Source: Casuarius casuarius (Eukaryota > Chordata > Aves > Casuariiformes > Casuariidae). From it: a stretch of 64,000 nt of DNA. Below the pieces are notes generated by a model. The model worked only from the letters and a program-made list of their open reading frames with translations, did no database searches and had not been told where the DNA came from. The position numbers were made by a program, and so were the translations under genes. Location of the stretch: assembly GCA_003342895.1 (NCBI GenBank), contig PTFA01000020.1, forward strand, positions 7,338,651 to 7,402,650, read 5' to 3'. Positions 53,602 through 64,000 of this stretch are shown piece after piece (within the stretch, counting starts at the first letter, position 1; each line of letters starts with the position of its first letter).

Positions 53602-56478
53602 GCAAGATACTGTTGCCAGAAAGAGTTATTTGTGTTAAGCGTATACAGAGATTCATAGATATGCCATTAACAGAGACAAAATTTAAATAAGACAGCTACT
53701 GGGAAACAGAAACTTTATGTAATAAACAGCAAATAGTTCCATGATCACTGGGAATAACGGAGTCTGAGTTGCAATGAATTTATATCTCATGCTAGATTTA
53801 CTTTTTAACTGAATTACTCTAAAGCCTCTGCATGAGTGCAACTCTTGTCAAAGAAAGAGAATCTACACAAGATAGAAATGCTGTCTATGGTTTGGACTCT
53901 TGGCTTTTTTCAATGAGGTGCAACTTCTGACTGAATCTTGGTTAATAAAAATTGAGAAACCTGGCTAATAAATATTTTTCAAACTAATACGTTTGCACGA
54001 AAAGGTTTGAATTTGATGAGTTGGCATTTTCAAAAACATAAAGGAAAATTATTCATGAGCTCTACCTATTGAATAGAATGTGAAATAGTCATCTAGGATT
54101 TTAATCAAAGTAGGTAGCTTCATTCTTCCAAAATATCCGAGTGGATCTTAACATAATATTTTGTATTCTTTCTTGAAGAAACAAAAATTGGATCAGAAAT
54201 CAAGTGGAAGAAAGCAAAATAATTAGATATTTATATAATTTGCCATAAAATTCTCTTTTGATTTTCTGAAAATGCTACAGATTATAGGAATATCATCTGA
54301 TATCTTATGAGATTGCCAATTATAGGTGAATCTCTCTTCTTGATTTTGGGTCTTTTGAACCTCAGCAATGGGATTTGGGACTCTTCAAGCTGACAGACAT
54401 ATGCTCACATTTCCTACCATATCTGAGGAGGTAAGTGGCTTACAGGTAATACACTCACTAAATAATCCTAATTTTAATCAAATAAAATTAAGTCCTCCAA
54501 ACATAACTAAAGATCTTCTTTTATTGCCTCTGAGGTAGTTGTATAAAAATCACTGCTGTTTTAGTATCATTAGGCCTGTAACACTTGAAATAAAGAATTT
54601 CTTTCTGATATCCGAATTCTTCAGGAAAACTAACAGCTTTAAAAATGTTGAGAGTCTTCCTGAAGCATTACTCTAGTGCCAAAACCCAGGTACATTCCTA
54701 GTAGTCTTAAAACTTAAGTATAATGTGTTGTTATCTGTAAGGACAGTAACACGTTCCCCTTATGCTGAATCTTTGAAGCTTAAACCAAAAGCTAAGTGGT
54801 TTATTGAAGAGACAAAATGGAAGAGGTTGGAGGAAATGCTTTCACTAAACTGATTCTGAGAGACGTCAATCAAGAACTCTCCAATAAAAGAGTGCATATA
54901 AAGGACAGCAGTCCTACAATTACAGTGAAAGCTTCTCTAGTACCTAAAAACATATTGGTGTAAAGAACTGTATTTGATCACTTTTCTTAGTAGCCGAGGT
55001 CAACTGCACTTGCTTAGTATCAGTTTTCAGAGAATTCCTATATAGTAAATTCCTTTCCCATGTTACTTTCCTGAACACAGTCAAAGAACTTAGCAGGAAT
55101 GATTAAATATAACTTCTGAATTTAACTTAGTTTCAGATAAGAATTCAGCTCAATTTTAGGCACCTGACAAGATTAAAGACAAAACAAAGGTCCAATTACT
55201 AAATAAGCAACAATAATAACAACAAAGATCGCAGAACCACTGTAAGCAATTCAGTAATTTCTAGTAATTAATACAATTTATGTGGCTTGCCAATAATAGA
55301 GGAATTCACAAATGGTAATAAATAGCTCTCCCTTTTCATATTTTAAAATAGATTTCAGCAGCATTAATAAATCTGATTATTCCATTTAATAGTAAATATA
55401 ATTAAGAATGACAGTGTCTGAAGATATGATGTGAAACTTCTAACTTAATGGAATTATGAATTGGAAGGAAAAATATGTGTTTGAATGAGATCAGAAATCT
55501 AAACTTAATCTTGCTGAGCAATTCAAGTTGTTTAGATATAAAGGTCAAATGATCCTAGGAAACAAATAGGGTGTCAGGAATGTTTGGAGCACATATAAGA
55601 GATTTAAGAATTGCATGTGATAAAGCACTCCTAAAGTGTGCATAATCTCTAGGTACACCCTTTCTAGGTCTTCAATAGTTTTGTCAATAAATTATTATAC
55701 AGGTGATTCTTGACAAAGCATACCAGTAATACTAAGCATCTATGACAAAACTGTAAGGAACTTTTAAATAACTTTCACTAATACCACACAGCCAATTTAG
55801 TGGCTTATTGCATTTATTCAACTTCAAGACAATTTGAGATTTTGAATTAAACATTTCTACCTGATTTGCAAACAATAGGCTTCTTAAGATTCTCAGCCTG
55901 AATACCTCTGTTCCTTCACAGGTCTTGTGTTCTGACTCATCATATAACTGAGATGGTTTTCTGGAAAAAAGAAAGTATTGCTGTTCTAGTCCATCCAGAT
56001 GCTGCTTTTTTCTGTACAAGGTTTGTCAGATGATTTAAGAGAGCATCTATAGAAACTTTTTTTTACTCATACGATTTTAACTCTGCAGACCATTAGGCAT
56101 CACATTTTCTATTGCTCTTTTCAATCTGTTCTTATTCTTTTAGGACTACGTATTTTTACATCATATTTAGGAAGACTGCTTTTTTATACTCAAAAGAGGC
56201 CCATATATGTTTAGAAAATTATTTCTGTGATACAGCCAGATGGAAATTTAACACGAAATGAGGATCTGAGAATGTTTCAAAAAGGGACTCAAAATTTCTT
56301 AAACTTGCTAGTTTAAGGGGATTCAAGAAGGGATCTTGAAAGTGTTTCCACTATGGCTGTTCCCTCTGAGATACTGATATTTTTTCATAATGAAACAAGA
56401 TTGCTTAACTATAAGAGAACTTCCCACTTTTTCAGCGGAAGTTTTTTTTGTACAGCTACCTTGACAGAAGAACGGTAT

Positions 56479-56524
56479 TAGGAAACATAGGAATGCTAGT
56501 ATAGGAAACATAGGAATGCTAGTA
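56479..56524. repeat. 23-bp perfect tandem duplication
   Basis: The unit from TAGGAAACAT to GCTAGTA occurs twice in a row, at 56,479-56,501 and 56,502-56,524, with no mismatch. Lack of divergence points to a recent slippage event about 0.5 kb upstream of the EDNRA CpG-rich region. Confidence 0.95.
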
Positions 56525-56929
56525 TATGCTATGCTTTTATTATCTTTTAAAATGCATCTTTGGTCTGGAAGCAGATAAGAGGTACTAGCAAGGTGTGTCC
56601 TGGATGGACTGCAGAAAATCCCATCCAGAACAGTCGCTCTTTAAGGATCCAGAGGTTTTGAAACTCTTACACATCCAGTGTTACTGATTGTCTTGGAAAA
56701 CATTATAATCCTAACCAAACCCAGGGAAAACGCAAAACAGAAGCTGTATCACGAGATTTTTTCCTGCTCTGCTTATGGTTCTTATGTCGTCTCGTTCCAT
56801 TATACCTACAATGTCCCCGTGAAACGCAACGCCTGTGCTACTTCAGCAGACAGCTACAGTAGTGGATTCCCACTACTGTTGCTTAAAGGAGCCCAGCGAA
56901 GTAGTTTAGCTCCATTTCAGGGAGGAAAC

Positions 56930-57250
56930 AGTTAAAGAGCTCAGCGTTCCCCTGTGCCCGGGAGGCAGCCTTTGTGTTTAACGTTGGCAGGGGCTCAGTT
57001 TGGGCTGGAGGTTTGTTTTAATTGGGGGAGGGGGCAGAAAAGAGGGGACGCTCTCCTTCAGTCCGTCTCTTTCACTGATCTAGCGGAGGTGGAGATTCTC
57101 AATCCCACCCAGTTAGACGCAGGCAGGAGGATTTGGTAAGACTACCCCAGGAAGAGCCACTCAGAGGAAATTCTCGGCGGCAGCGGCAGCAGCAGCAGCG
57201 GGCGCAGCAGCGGCATGAGGGTGAGGCGGCGGGAAGACGCGCGCCTGGGG
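56930..57250 (+). promoter_or_regulatory. EDNRA: EDNRA CpG-rich promoter and presumed noncoding exon 1
   Basis: Local GC and CpG content rise sharply against the AT-rich flank, on the correct side of the EDNRA coding exon and about 3 kb away. A GC-box-like run (GGGGGAGGGGG) lies near 57,023-57,036. I see no TATA box at a convincing spacing, so a dispersed CpG-type start is likely and the transcription start cannot be fixed. Possible exon 1 donors are G|GTAAGA (GT at 57,136), AGG|GTGAGG (GT at 57,221) and GGG|GTGAGT (GT at 57,250, closest to consensus). The assignment is from position and composition, not from transcript data. Confidence 0.7.
57175..57214 (+). repeat. CGG/CAG triplet run in presumed EDNRA 5'UTR
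   Basis: About 40 bp of interspersed CGG, CAG and GCG triplets just before the only upstream ATG at 57,215. If transcribed this is a GC-rich, structure-forming leader segment. Length polymorphism would be expected. Confidence 0.8.
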
Positions 57251-57400
57251 TGAGTGCGCGGTCCCCCGCTGCGGGAGCCACTGCCCGCGCCCGGGGGCGC
57301 CCGGGCGAGAGCCGCGGGACACTTTCAGCACTTCTCGATAACGCTCCCGATAACGCTTAGGTGATGATGGTGCAACTGTGCGTGTGAGGGCGGGGGGGGG

Positions 57401-57421
57401 NNNNNNNNNNNNNNNNNNNNN
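57401..57421. other. Assembly gap (21 N)
   Basis: A run of 21 N directly after a C and nine G, and shortly before another long G run. The true length and content are unknown. Sequencing dropout at a G-rich tract is the likely cause. Confidence 0.98.
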
Positions 57422-57432
57422 GCGGTTAGCTT

Positions 57433-57476
57433 CTACCTTCCTTCCTTCCTTCCAGGGGGGGGGGGGGGGGGGGGGG
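57433..57476. repeat. (TTCC)n followed by G22 homopolymer
   Basis: About five TTCC units followed by 22 uninterrupted G (57,455-57,476). The same strand reads G9 just before the N gap. Such tracts are prone to G-quadruplex formation and to sequencing error, so the exact length should not be trusted. Confidence 0.9.
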
Positions 57477-58375
57477 AGAGAACAGGAGACAGAGAGGCAC
57501 AAGGCAGCTTGGGATACTATTAAATAAACTTGCACATATATAGATCTTCTCAGATCACCTGTATAGGCTGCAGAAGAGGTAGTACTGATTTGCCAGGCGC
57601 ATGTTGGAATTGATCTTTCGATGTGTGTTACAAGCAGAGAATGAGGAAGAAATACAAGGCAATTATCCCAACAGCGAAGTATGCTGTGCTGGAGCGGGAG
57701 ACAACCAAGAGAAATTCATTTTGTTGGCCGTATTTCTTTTGGAGCTTTCTTGCCCCCCTTAAGTTTGTTGGATCCCGTTTACATTTCAGCTGCCTCTTGG
57801 GCAGATTAATCAGTGTTAACGCTTTTAGCTTGCCTTTAATACTTTGAATGATTTCATTTCCAATAGTATTGTTTCTTCTTGTGAATGTCGGCAGGGGAAT
57901 ATCTCGGGCGTGATACCCCAGGAAAGAGATGTGCCAAGTTAGGAGTTGTGCTGGTGGCGGTGCTGCGCGAGCACACGGCCGGCACAGGCACACGGCCTGC
58001 ACTACACCCTCCCATGCTCCACGTTACATGGGAGGAAGAATACTGGATTACGTTGTAATGAACAGCTGGTATAGATACTAGTATGTTCTTCTTATATTCT
58101 ATAGCAATATAGACACATTGAAAATATGCACAGAGGAATGAAAGGACTCGTCAGGAATCCATAGGAAAACATTCCTAGAAATTACTAGTTTTTTTAGTTA
58201 AGGGAAAGTTTCTTCTGGGAGAGAGAAGAGGTGGTAATTGGCATTTTTGTTCTGAGCTTCACACACTGGCTGCATGATTACCGTGCTGCCACCATATTCG
58301 TATTATCTGTACATATTAAATTTGCAGAAGAAAACATCATTAAATAAGGAGGAGATTTTTACAGCAATTAAAGCA

Positions 58376-58570
58376 TAGAGCTGTGGTCTCTGTTCATAGC
58401 TGTGCCACAGATCTACTTGGGCAAGTATGAACTTGGGAAAGTCATTCGAACCATTAGTGATTCAGTTTTTCCCATTTGTAAATTGTGGAACCGTAGTCAT
58501 AACAAATAATAGAAGTATTAATACTTGCCTGAAAGGATTTCAGTAATCCTACACAGTAAAAGTGTGCCTG
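58376..58570 (+). repeat. MIR-like CORE-SINE
   Basis: Matches the general MIR layout in order: a CTTGGGAAAGTCATT block, a block resembling CAGTTTCCTCATCTGTAAA (here CAGTTTTTCCCATTTGTAAA), an AATAATA stretch and ATACTTGCCTGAAAGGATTT. It is heavily diverged, as expected for an old element. It sits in the same orientation as EDNRA inside intron 1. Family assignment is from memory of the consensus. Confidence 0.65.
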
Positions 58571-60196
58571 TTGTTTCTGACTGATTTAGAGTCCTAAAGT
58601 GAAAGCACTTACATCATGCAAAGTATTGCTAATTGCCCCCAGACACCAACATAAGAGGCATTTAAAAAGATTCTCTGTCTAGTATTAAACTTCAAAATCA
58701 AGCGTACAGGTACTCAGAGTTGGTCAGACCCTCATCTCAGATACACCAATATAACACATTGGAAATTTGTATCACTGGTCTGTGAGGGACAGCACTCGAC
58801 ATACCAGAAAGGAATATTCAGATTAACATCTAGATTAACAATAACTAGATTAACAGTAAGAGGATAATAGTAGTAGTAAATATTTATACGCTGGCAGTGT
58901 CCAGAAGTCCTGTCAGTAAATTGTCTCCCACATTCTTTCTCTTGTAAATTTTTCACTACAAACCCTGAATTAATAGTCTCATAGGGAAAGAAATTACAAT
59001 TTATTTATTTAAAAGTATCCTTCCAAATCCTTCATGTGAGTCCCTAGAAGTCAGAAAGTTATAAATACTCAACTTTCTACTCTTCTTTTGGCAACAGTGC
59101 AGCACTTTATCCTATTTTGTGTAGACAAGTCATATTAAAATTTTTAATCTTGGATCAGACTAAGGCTTAAGGAAAACAGACACCCTTGGCTTCTCTACTG
59201 GAGAAGTTCCCCTGGAGGTGGTATCCTCACCCTGCTGCGAGGAGCTGGCTCTGGCCTTCATGCATATGTGGTCACACTTACTGTGACAGAATGCTCTGAT
59301 GCTCCCTTTCCCATCTGAAAATGTCATGAGATATTGCTTAGACTACTAAATCAAAAATTTTAAATGGCTAAACGAGCTTAAATTTGGGGGTATTTATACT
59401 TAACGTAGCTGTGGCTAGGGATTGAACATGAGCTGCAATGACTTTATGCAGGAACCAAACACATACCTTTATTACAATAAATCAACACATACGGCTTTAA
59501 GGGTTTGTCCTGGTCAAAAGTCTGCCCTGAGACTGTAAAGTCTTCTTGCTAAATCTATGGAATTTGGATCTGGTCAAAAATTTGATTTGAAATTCATGTC
59601 TTTTCAGCCTTCTTTTTAAAATCCAAGCAATTTTCTCTGAAGACAGAGAAAAATGATGTAAAGCTTCAGTGTTGCGATACATCAAAAATACTCAGAAAAT
59701 TAACAAATTTAGTAGCTCTAACTGTTAATGCAGGGTTGTTGCCTTACTTTCTAGTAGAAAGCTGAAATAATAACTTTGAATTTTGGCTAAAATATCATTC
59801 AGTAGAGTCCTCAAAGCCTCCCTTCACTGCGGGACTTTACTGAGGGACACTTTTCTTGCAAGATTATAGTTTATAGAAGAACTTCATCCACCATATTTTT
59901 TCCTTTCATATACAAATTCTGCCCCAAACTAAAAGGGCTCTGCAGGATCTCATTTGTATAAGCTTCAATTACTGTTGGGATTTTTTGTGTTTGCATTTTG
60001 CTGACCATTTAATGAATGTGGATAATCTAGACTTCAGAGTAGCACAGTGATTACAAATATGTTTGCACATATGTGTTGTAAAAACTGTACATTCAAAAAC
60101 CCGTCTTCCTAAATGAGAAACAGGATGTATTGTGCCTGTTGTATTGATTCCATTTTTCTCTTCTTTTTTGTTTTTGTTTATTATTTCTCTGTGCAG

Positions 60197-60273
60197 GTGA
60201 AGAAGTGAGAAGTATCACACTGATACACTGGGAAAACCCTGTTTCATTGAATCTGCTCATTTGGGACTTCAAG
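60197..60273 (+). other. EDNRA: EDNRA exon 2, 5'UTR part and splice acceptor
   Basis: A long pyrimidine-rich tract from about 60,145 runs into CTCTGTGCAG, giving an acceptor after 60,196. The 77 nt between it and the start codon contain no ATG. An in-frame GTG at 60,205 extends the open frame by 23 codons, but the hydrophobic signal peptide starting at 60,274 and its strong Kozak context fix the start there. Family knowledge agrees: EDNRA has a noncoding first exon. Confidence 0.85.
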
Positions 60274-60675
60274 ATGGAAGCCTTGTGTTTAAGAGTTTCC
60301 TTGCTGCTGCTGGTACCAGGATTTGCCCTCAGTGACAGCTCTGACAGATACACCACCAATCGCAGTGATCTGGGAAACTATCTTCCCACCTTCTCAGGGA
60401 TAGAATCCAGCGTGCTCCTCACTACCAGGCAGCCCCTGGTGTCCAACCAAACTGTCAAGTGCTCCCAGCAGACTAAAATTGCTGAAACTTTTAAATACAT
60501 TAACACAGTGGTGTCTTGTGCTATTTTCATCGTTGGAATGGTTGGGAATGCAACTCTACTGAGGATCATTTACCAGAACAAGTGTATGAGGAATGGCCCG
60601 AATGCACTGATAGCCAGTCTGGCACTAGGAGACCTTATCTATATTGTGATTGATATTCCTATCATTGTGTACAAG
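60274..60675 (+). CDS. EDNRA: Endothelin receptor type A, first coding exon (partial gene)
   Basis: Codes the N-terminal 134 residues of a class A GPCR that binds endothelin-1 at the plasma membrane and, in the known family, signals through Gq to calcium; it is needed in neural-crest-derived jaw and outflow-tract tissue and in vascular smooth muscle. Seen: residues 1-20 form a hydrophobic signal peptide; N29-R30-S31 and N58-Q59-T60 are glycosylation sequons; C63 sits where human EDNRA has Cys69, which pairs with an extracellular loop. TM1 is about residues 77-99 with N92 in GN (position 1.50). The first intracellular loop reads [13 protein letters not shown]2 is about 110-133 with D120 in LALGDL (position 2.50). 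The [18 protein letters not shown] stretch separates it from EDNRB. The ATG has A at -3 and G at +4. The exon is about 6 codons shorter than human, all in the variable N-terminus. It ends in phase 0 at AAG|GTAGGA. Later exons lie beyond the window. Confidence 0.96.
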
Positions 60676-63600
60676 GTAGGACGCAACAATGAATACATTT
60701 TAATTGCAGTTTCCTTACAAGTTTGCTGTTCTTCTCTGTGGTTAATGCTATGTCTAAGTTGTGAATTTTTATTAATGAATAGTCAACTAGAGAAAAAATA
60801 CAACTTGCTATTGTTCTGCAACAAATACTTTGCTCTCAGGTCTCACCTCCATAAAGAGAAAGTGTATCTTATTTTAAAGGTTATTTAGCACTTCGCCAAA
60901 GCTTGGGCTTGGGTATTTCATAGGAACTGTTCATTTATTATAGCGATTATAGCCCACAAAAAAAATTAAGAGAATAGACTACTTCTTAAACTGTTCTCAT
61001 TAATAGCCAAAAAGCATTGGAGCAGTTGCTATTTTTAGAATAGCCTATCCTTACTGTATGTTTATACAGAAAATATTCTCTGTGATTTGCAGGCTTCACG
61101 TTATGAATTTGCAGAGAGAGATCATGTTGGTTGAGTGTTAAGGTTAATTTAATATTCATTAATAGCAGATTTTCAAAAAACATTCTAAGCTTGGTATAGC
61201 CAACTTTATCACAAAACATTTTTGAAATACTAAATTTCATCTGGATTTGTCAAAGTATAAAAAGGATTCTCAGGAACTCTTTTAACTGGAATAAAGTTAT
61301 CCTGTCCCAATTTTTTTGTTTTGCATTTTAATTAAACAAAGCCATAAAACAGTGCTTTTTCTGATGGAACATATGCTTACTGGTATATATACAAGATTAA
61401 TTTGCATGATTCCCGGACAGGCTTGAATGAATGGAACCGATTTTTCAATACATGTGGCAGCTCTTAACTCATCCCAGGAAATCTTGAAAGAATTTTGTAA
61501 ACTTGTACCTCTATCCTGTGGATTATAATCAAGTATGTTAGCTGATAGGATATTATGATATTTCTTGCTTTTTTGTTAGTAAGTAAAATAGTACATAGTA
61601 CAATGAAAAACCCCATTCCTTACAATTTGGGCCTTAAATATTCTTGAGACATATATTTTACATGGAACATTTTAATGCATAACTTTATAATGAGTAGTGT
61701 CCTGTGGTTTGAAATTGGATTTTAAAATTAAAGGAAAAACCAGTAAATTGACCAGAAAATGGTATTTTATATGTAAATAACTGTTGACATCACTATAATG
61801 CAGGTATTCATTGGACAAGAACATAATAAATTTAAACTCAGTAATGGCTTAAAAATATGTATATGTGCACACATTACATTTGTATAGAGACATATAATCT
61901 AAGGTGTCATGAGGTGCCTGATTTTGATCTTATGATAGTATAAATTACAGATAAATCTTCTAACTTTATCTGTTTTTAGCATAGTGTGAGTTTGAAAGTA
62001 GGAGAAAGATGCATGTAATTTAATGGAAGTTTTAGTTTCCATTTTTCAATTTTCCATCCAGAAAATTAAAAATAAATATTCAATTTGATGTTAGCAGAAG
62101 TAAAATATGTTGTATTATCAGGCTGACTCACACAATTAGCCTCTGCCTGATTTGAGTTTCAACAGTGTCTCCCATAGCTGTGTGATGCCTAGTGGGACAT
62201 GGGATACGCTGGACTACATCTCCCACGATACATTACAGTATCCTCTCTGGGTAATTATGCTGATGCCTCTATGGATTTTTTCTGAGAGGGTTTTTACTTC
62301 TGGTGGAATTTCTGACAAGAAACTTCAAGAAAAAATGTCATGTGTTTTTTCTGAGCTTAGTTCAGGAGAGAACTGGTATTTTTATTATGTAATTTTTTCT
62401 AACCTTTCAAGAGCTCTGATGCTTCTTTGCATTCAAACAAAATTGGAAATCTGAAATTAATTTTGCCTCTCAGAATTGCCTTTTGCTGGTCTTCTGAAAA
62501 TTCTTTTAAGTTTAGGTAAAAGTAACAAAAATATTTTTTACATTCACTTTATTACTTTGCAATACATTTTTTCTGTTAATTTTCTGACACTCCTTTAGCA
62601 CTGTATAGGGTCACTGGCCTTCCTGTATCTTATATGATGATCTGAACTGTGGTCCTGAATATCCGTATATGAATAAAATGATCTTAGCCCATATCAAAAT
62701 ATCGTTCTGGACTGCAGAGAAGTATTTGATAATTAAAGGCTGTGGATGAAACGGCAGCCGCTTGACATCAATGTATCTCAACTCCAATATGCAAGAAGGC
62801 AGAATTAAAATCACATTGACAAGCCTAATTCTAACCTATAGTAATTTTTGAGTGCTTGAACTTTCAAAATGAATTACTTAAAAATAGTATCATACACAAC
62901 CACCTCATTGTGTAAGATTAGCTGCATATATTCTGATACAGGGAAGCATTTGTAGCATTTACAGTGGAGCCCTAGTACTTCCGCTAAGAAATTCTGTTAT
63001 TATTTATAGCACATTTCATATAAACTATTCAAAGATATCTCTATTTACATTAGGAGCTGATTTTAAACTATGTTAACTGGCATTCCTATTTGGACCTCTA
63101 AGGATCCTAAAATCTGTGGCAGTATTTATCTCTCCTTGTCAAGTGACAACAATCCAACAATCTATGAAGGGTGGCCACTGAAAATGCTAGAATTTGAAAG
63201 TGGAAGTGACAGTCTTTTAAGCAACATTTAAAAAAATGGCATTAAAACTTCCTTTTTAAAGTTTTTTATACATTCAGTTCTGAACTTTATTTTATACACT
63301 TCTAATTTCAGAGTCAGCCTTATGTTGACCTATGTAAACTTAGTAGTATCCTATATAAACAAAAGGTGTGAAACACTTAATACCTTATAGGCCTGATCTT
63401 CATTTTTTAGAAGGACAAAATTACTGTGAAAGCAGAGTAAACAAGCATTTATCTGCATATTAAAATAAACAATAGTACCATATTATGGGGGACACATCCT
63501 ATAATGCACAGTGTGTAGTAAGATTTAATGATAATGTGATATTGCAAACAGCTATAATCACTTTCCTGAAACATAAGGAAGGTTTGCCTATAATGAAAAT

Positions 63601-64000
63601 ATTTTCAAAAGGCAGTGGGTAATATTACTGATATTCAAATCCGTTCTACGTATCTGTAGAAAGAAGCAGTTATAAGATTATATTAATTGAAAACATAAAG
63701 CCCTAGGAGAATTCCGAGTCCATCATTGTGTTATGCATGTACACAATTAACAATGATGTGATGCTGCTGGAAAAAATAAAATGAAATTACGTATTTTATG
63801 TCAGCTAAAGATATAGTCACAGTGTTTGACATTTTTACCCTTTTTCATTGTACAACAGACTCAGAATTCTCCCTTACCTTCTCCAATTACTATAATTATA
63901 TAGCTGATTCCCTTAGGAATTGGTAAAATGGATTGAGATCACTAATATTCACTACCCTCCTTTGAAGATACTCCAAATATATTAAAGCCTTATTATGCTT
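60676..64000 (+). other. EDNRA: EDNRA intron 2 (5' part, open at window end)
   Basis: Begins with GTAGGA. The coding frame reads on for 71 codons into the intron before a stop at about 60,886, but the residues lose all resemblance to EDNRA, which would continue into extracellular loop 1 in the next exon. The rest is AT-rich without exons I can recognise. The only structured element I see is the palindromic repeat-like segment at 62,165-62,240. Confidence 0.85.
62165..62240. repeat. Hairpin-like segment with ZNF143-type motif
   Basis: GTGGGACATG (62,192-62,201) pairs with CATCTCCCAC (62,217-62,226) at 9 of 10 positions. The right arm lies in GGACTACATCTCCCACGATAC, which resembles the ZNF143/STAF consensus ACTACAATTCCCAGCATGC with several differences. 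It could be an old repeat remnant. No regulatory role is shown. Confidence 0.45.

Larger units (their letters stand above)
53030..56925. other. EDNRA 5' flank, no gene seen
   Basis: AT-rich sequence up to the CpG-rich promoter. Holds the GGGA microsatellite and the 23-bp duplication. Distal EDNRA control elements could lie here, but none can be identified from one sequence. Confidence 0.65.
57250..60196 (+). other. EDNRA: EDNRA intron 1 (about 3 kb)
   Basis: Lies between the preferred exon 1 donor and the exon 2 acceptor; the start moves to 57,136 or 57,221 if another donor is used. Its first part is CpG-rich (to about 57,360, and again at 57,895-58,000). It holds the N gap, the TTCC/poly-G tract and a MIR-like SINE. 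From about 58,600 onward it is ordinary AT-rich sequence with no coding signal. Open frames at 57,133-57,360 and 57,628-58,002 reflect high GC and have no recognisable domain. Confidence 0.75.

Noticed and set aside
57161..57535. 124-codon minus-strand frame across the promoter
   Set aside because: Crosses the N gap and encodes homopolymeric runs from GC-rich repeats; an artefact of composition.
60205..60273. Upstream in-frame extension of EDNRA
   Set aside because: It would need a GTG start and would bury the signal peptide; the ATG at 60,274 has strong context and matches the family N-terminus.
60676..60888. Continuation of the EDNRA frame past the donor
   Set aside because: The residues after K134 do not resemble extracellular loop 1 or TM3 of any endothelin receptor, and the donor AAG|GTAGGA is canonical, so this is intron.
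1..64000. CRISPR arrays, tRNA or rRNA genes, operons, provirus with LTRs
   Set aside because: No regularly spaced repeats, no cloverleaf or rRNA segments, and no paired LTRs or primer-binding site were seen by eye.

Overview
The window looks like avian nuclear DNA: AT-rich, repeat-poor single-copy sequence. It has a few CR1 LINE tails ending in the bird-type GATTCTGTGATTCTG motif, a worn CORE-SINE, and one recognisable vertebrate gene start. Bird is an inference from the CR1 3' ends and low repeat load; I cannot name the species.

Layout. Positions 1 to about 56,900 contain no coding exon I can support. They are AT-rich intergenic sequence with scattered fossils: CR1 3' ends near 5.8, 15.5, 32.8, 51.8 and 52.5-53.0 kb; an L2/MIR-type tail near 31.9 kb; palindromic old interspersed repeats near 19.1, 25.3 and 41.5 kb; simple repeats; and a strand-skewed C-rich block at about 20.7-21.8 kb. 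The open frames here (up to 210 codons) lack any recognisable domain and are best read as chance.

From about 56,930 the sequence becomes GC- and CpG-rich. This is the presumed promoter and noncoding first exon of the endothelin A receptor gene (EDNRA, + strand). It carries a CAG/CGG triplet run, several possible splice donors, one upstream AUG and, just inside intron 1, an assembly gap (21 N) between poly-G runs. Exon 2 (60,197-60,675) has a clear acceptor, 77 nt of 5'UTR, the start codon at 60,274 and 134 codons. These cover the signal peptide, extracellular N-terminus, TM1 and TM2, and end at a canonical donor. Intron 2 runs off the window, so only the N-terminal third of the receptor is present.

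I find no operon, CRISPR array, RNA gene or novel multi-gene system. The observations worth a second look are the spliced upstream ORF of EDNRA, the back-to-back inverted CR1 composite, and several perfect or near-perfect palindromes.
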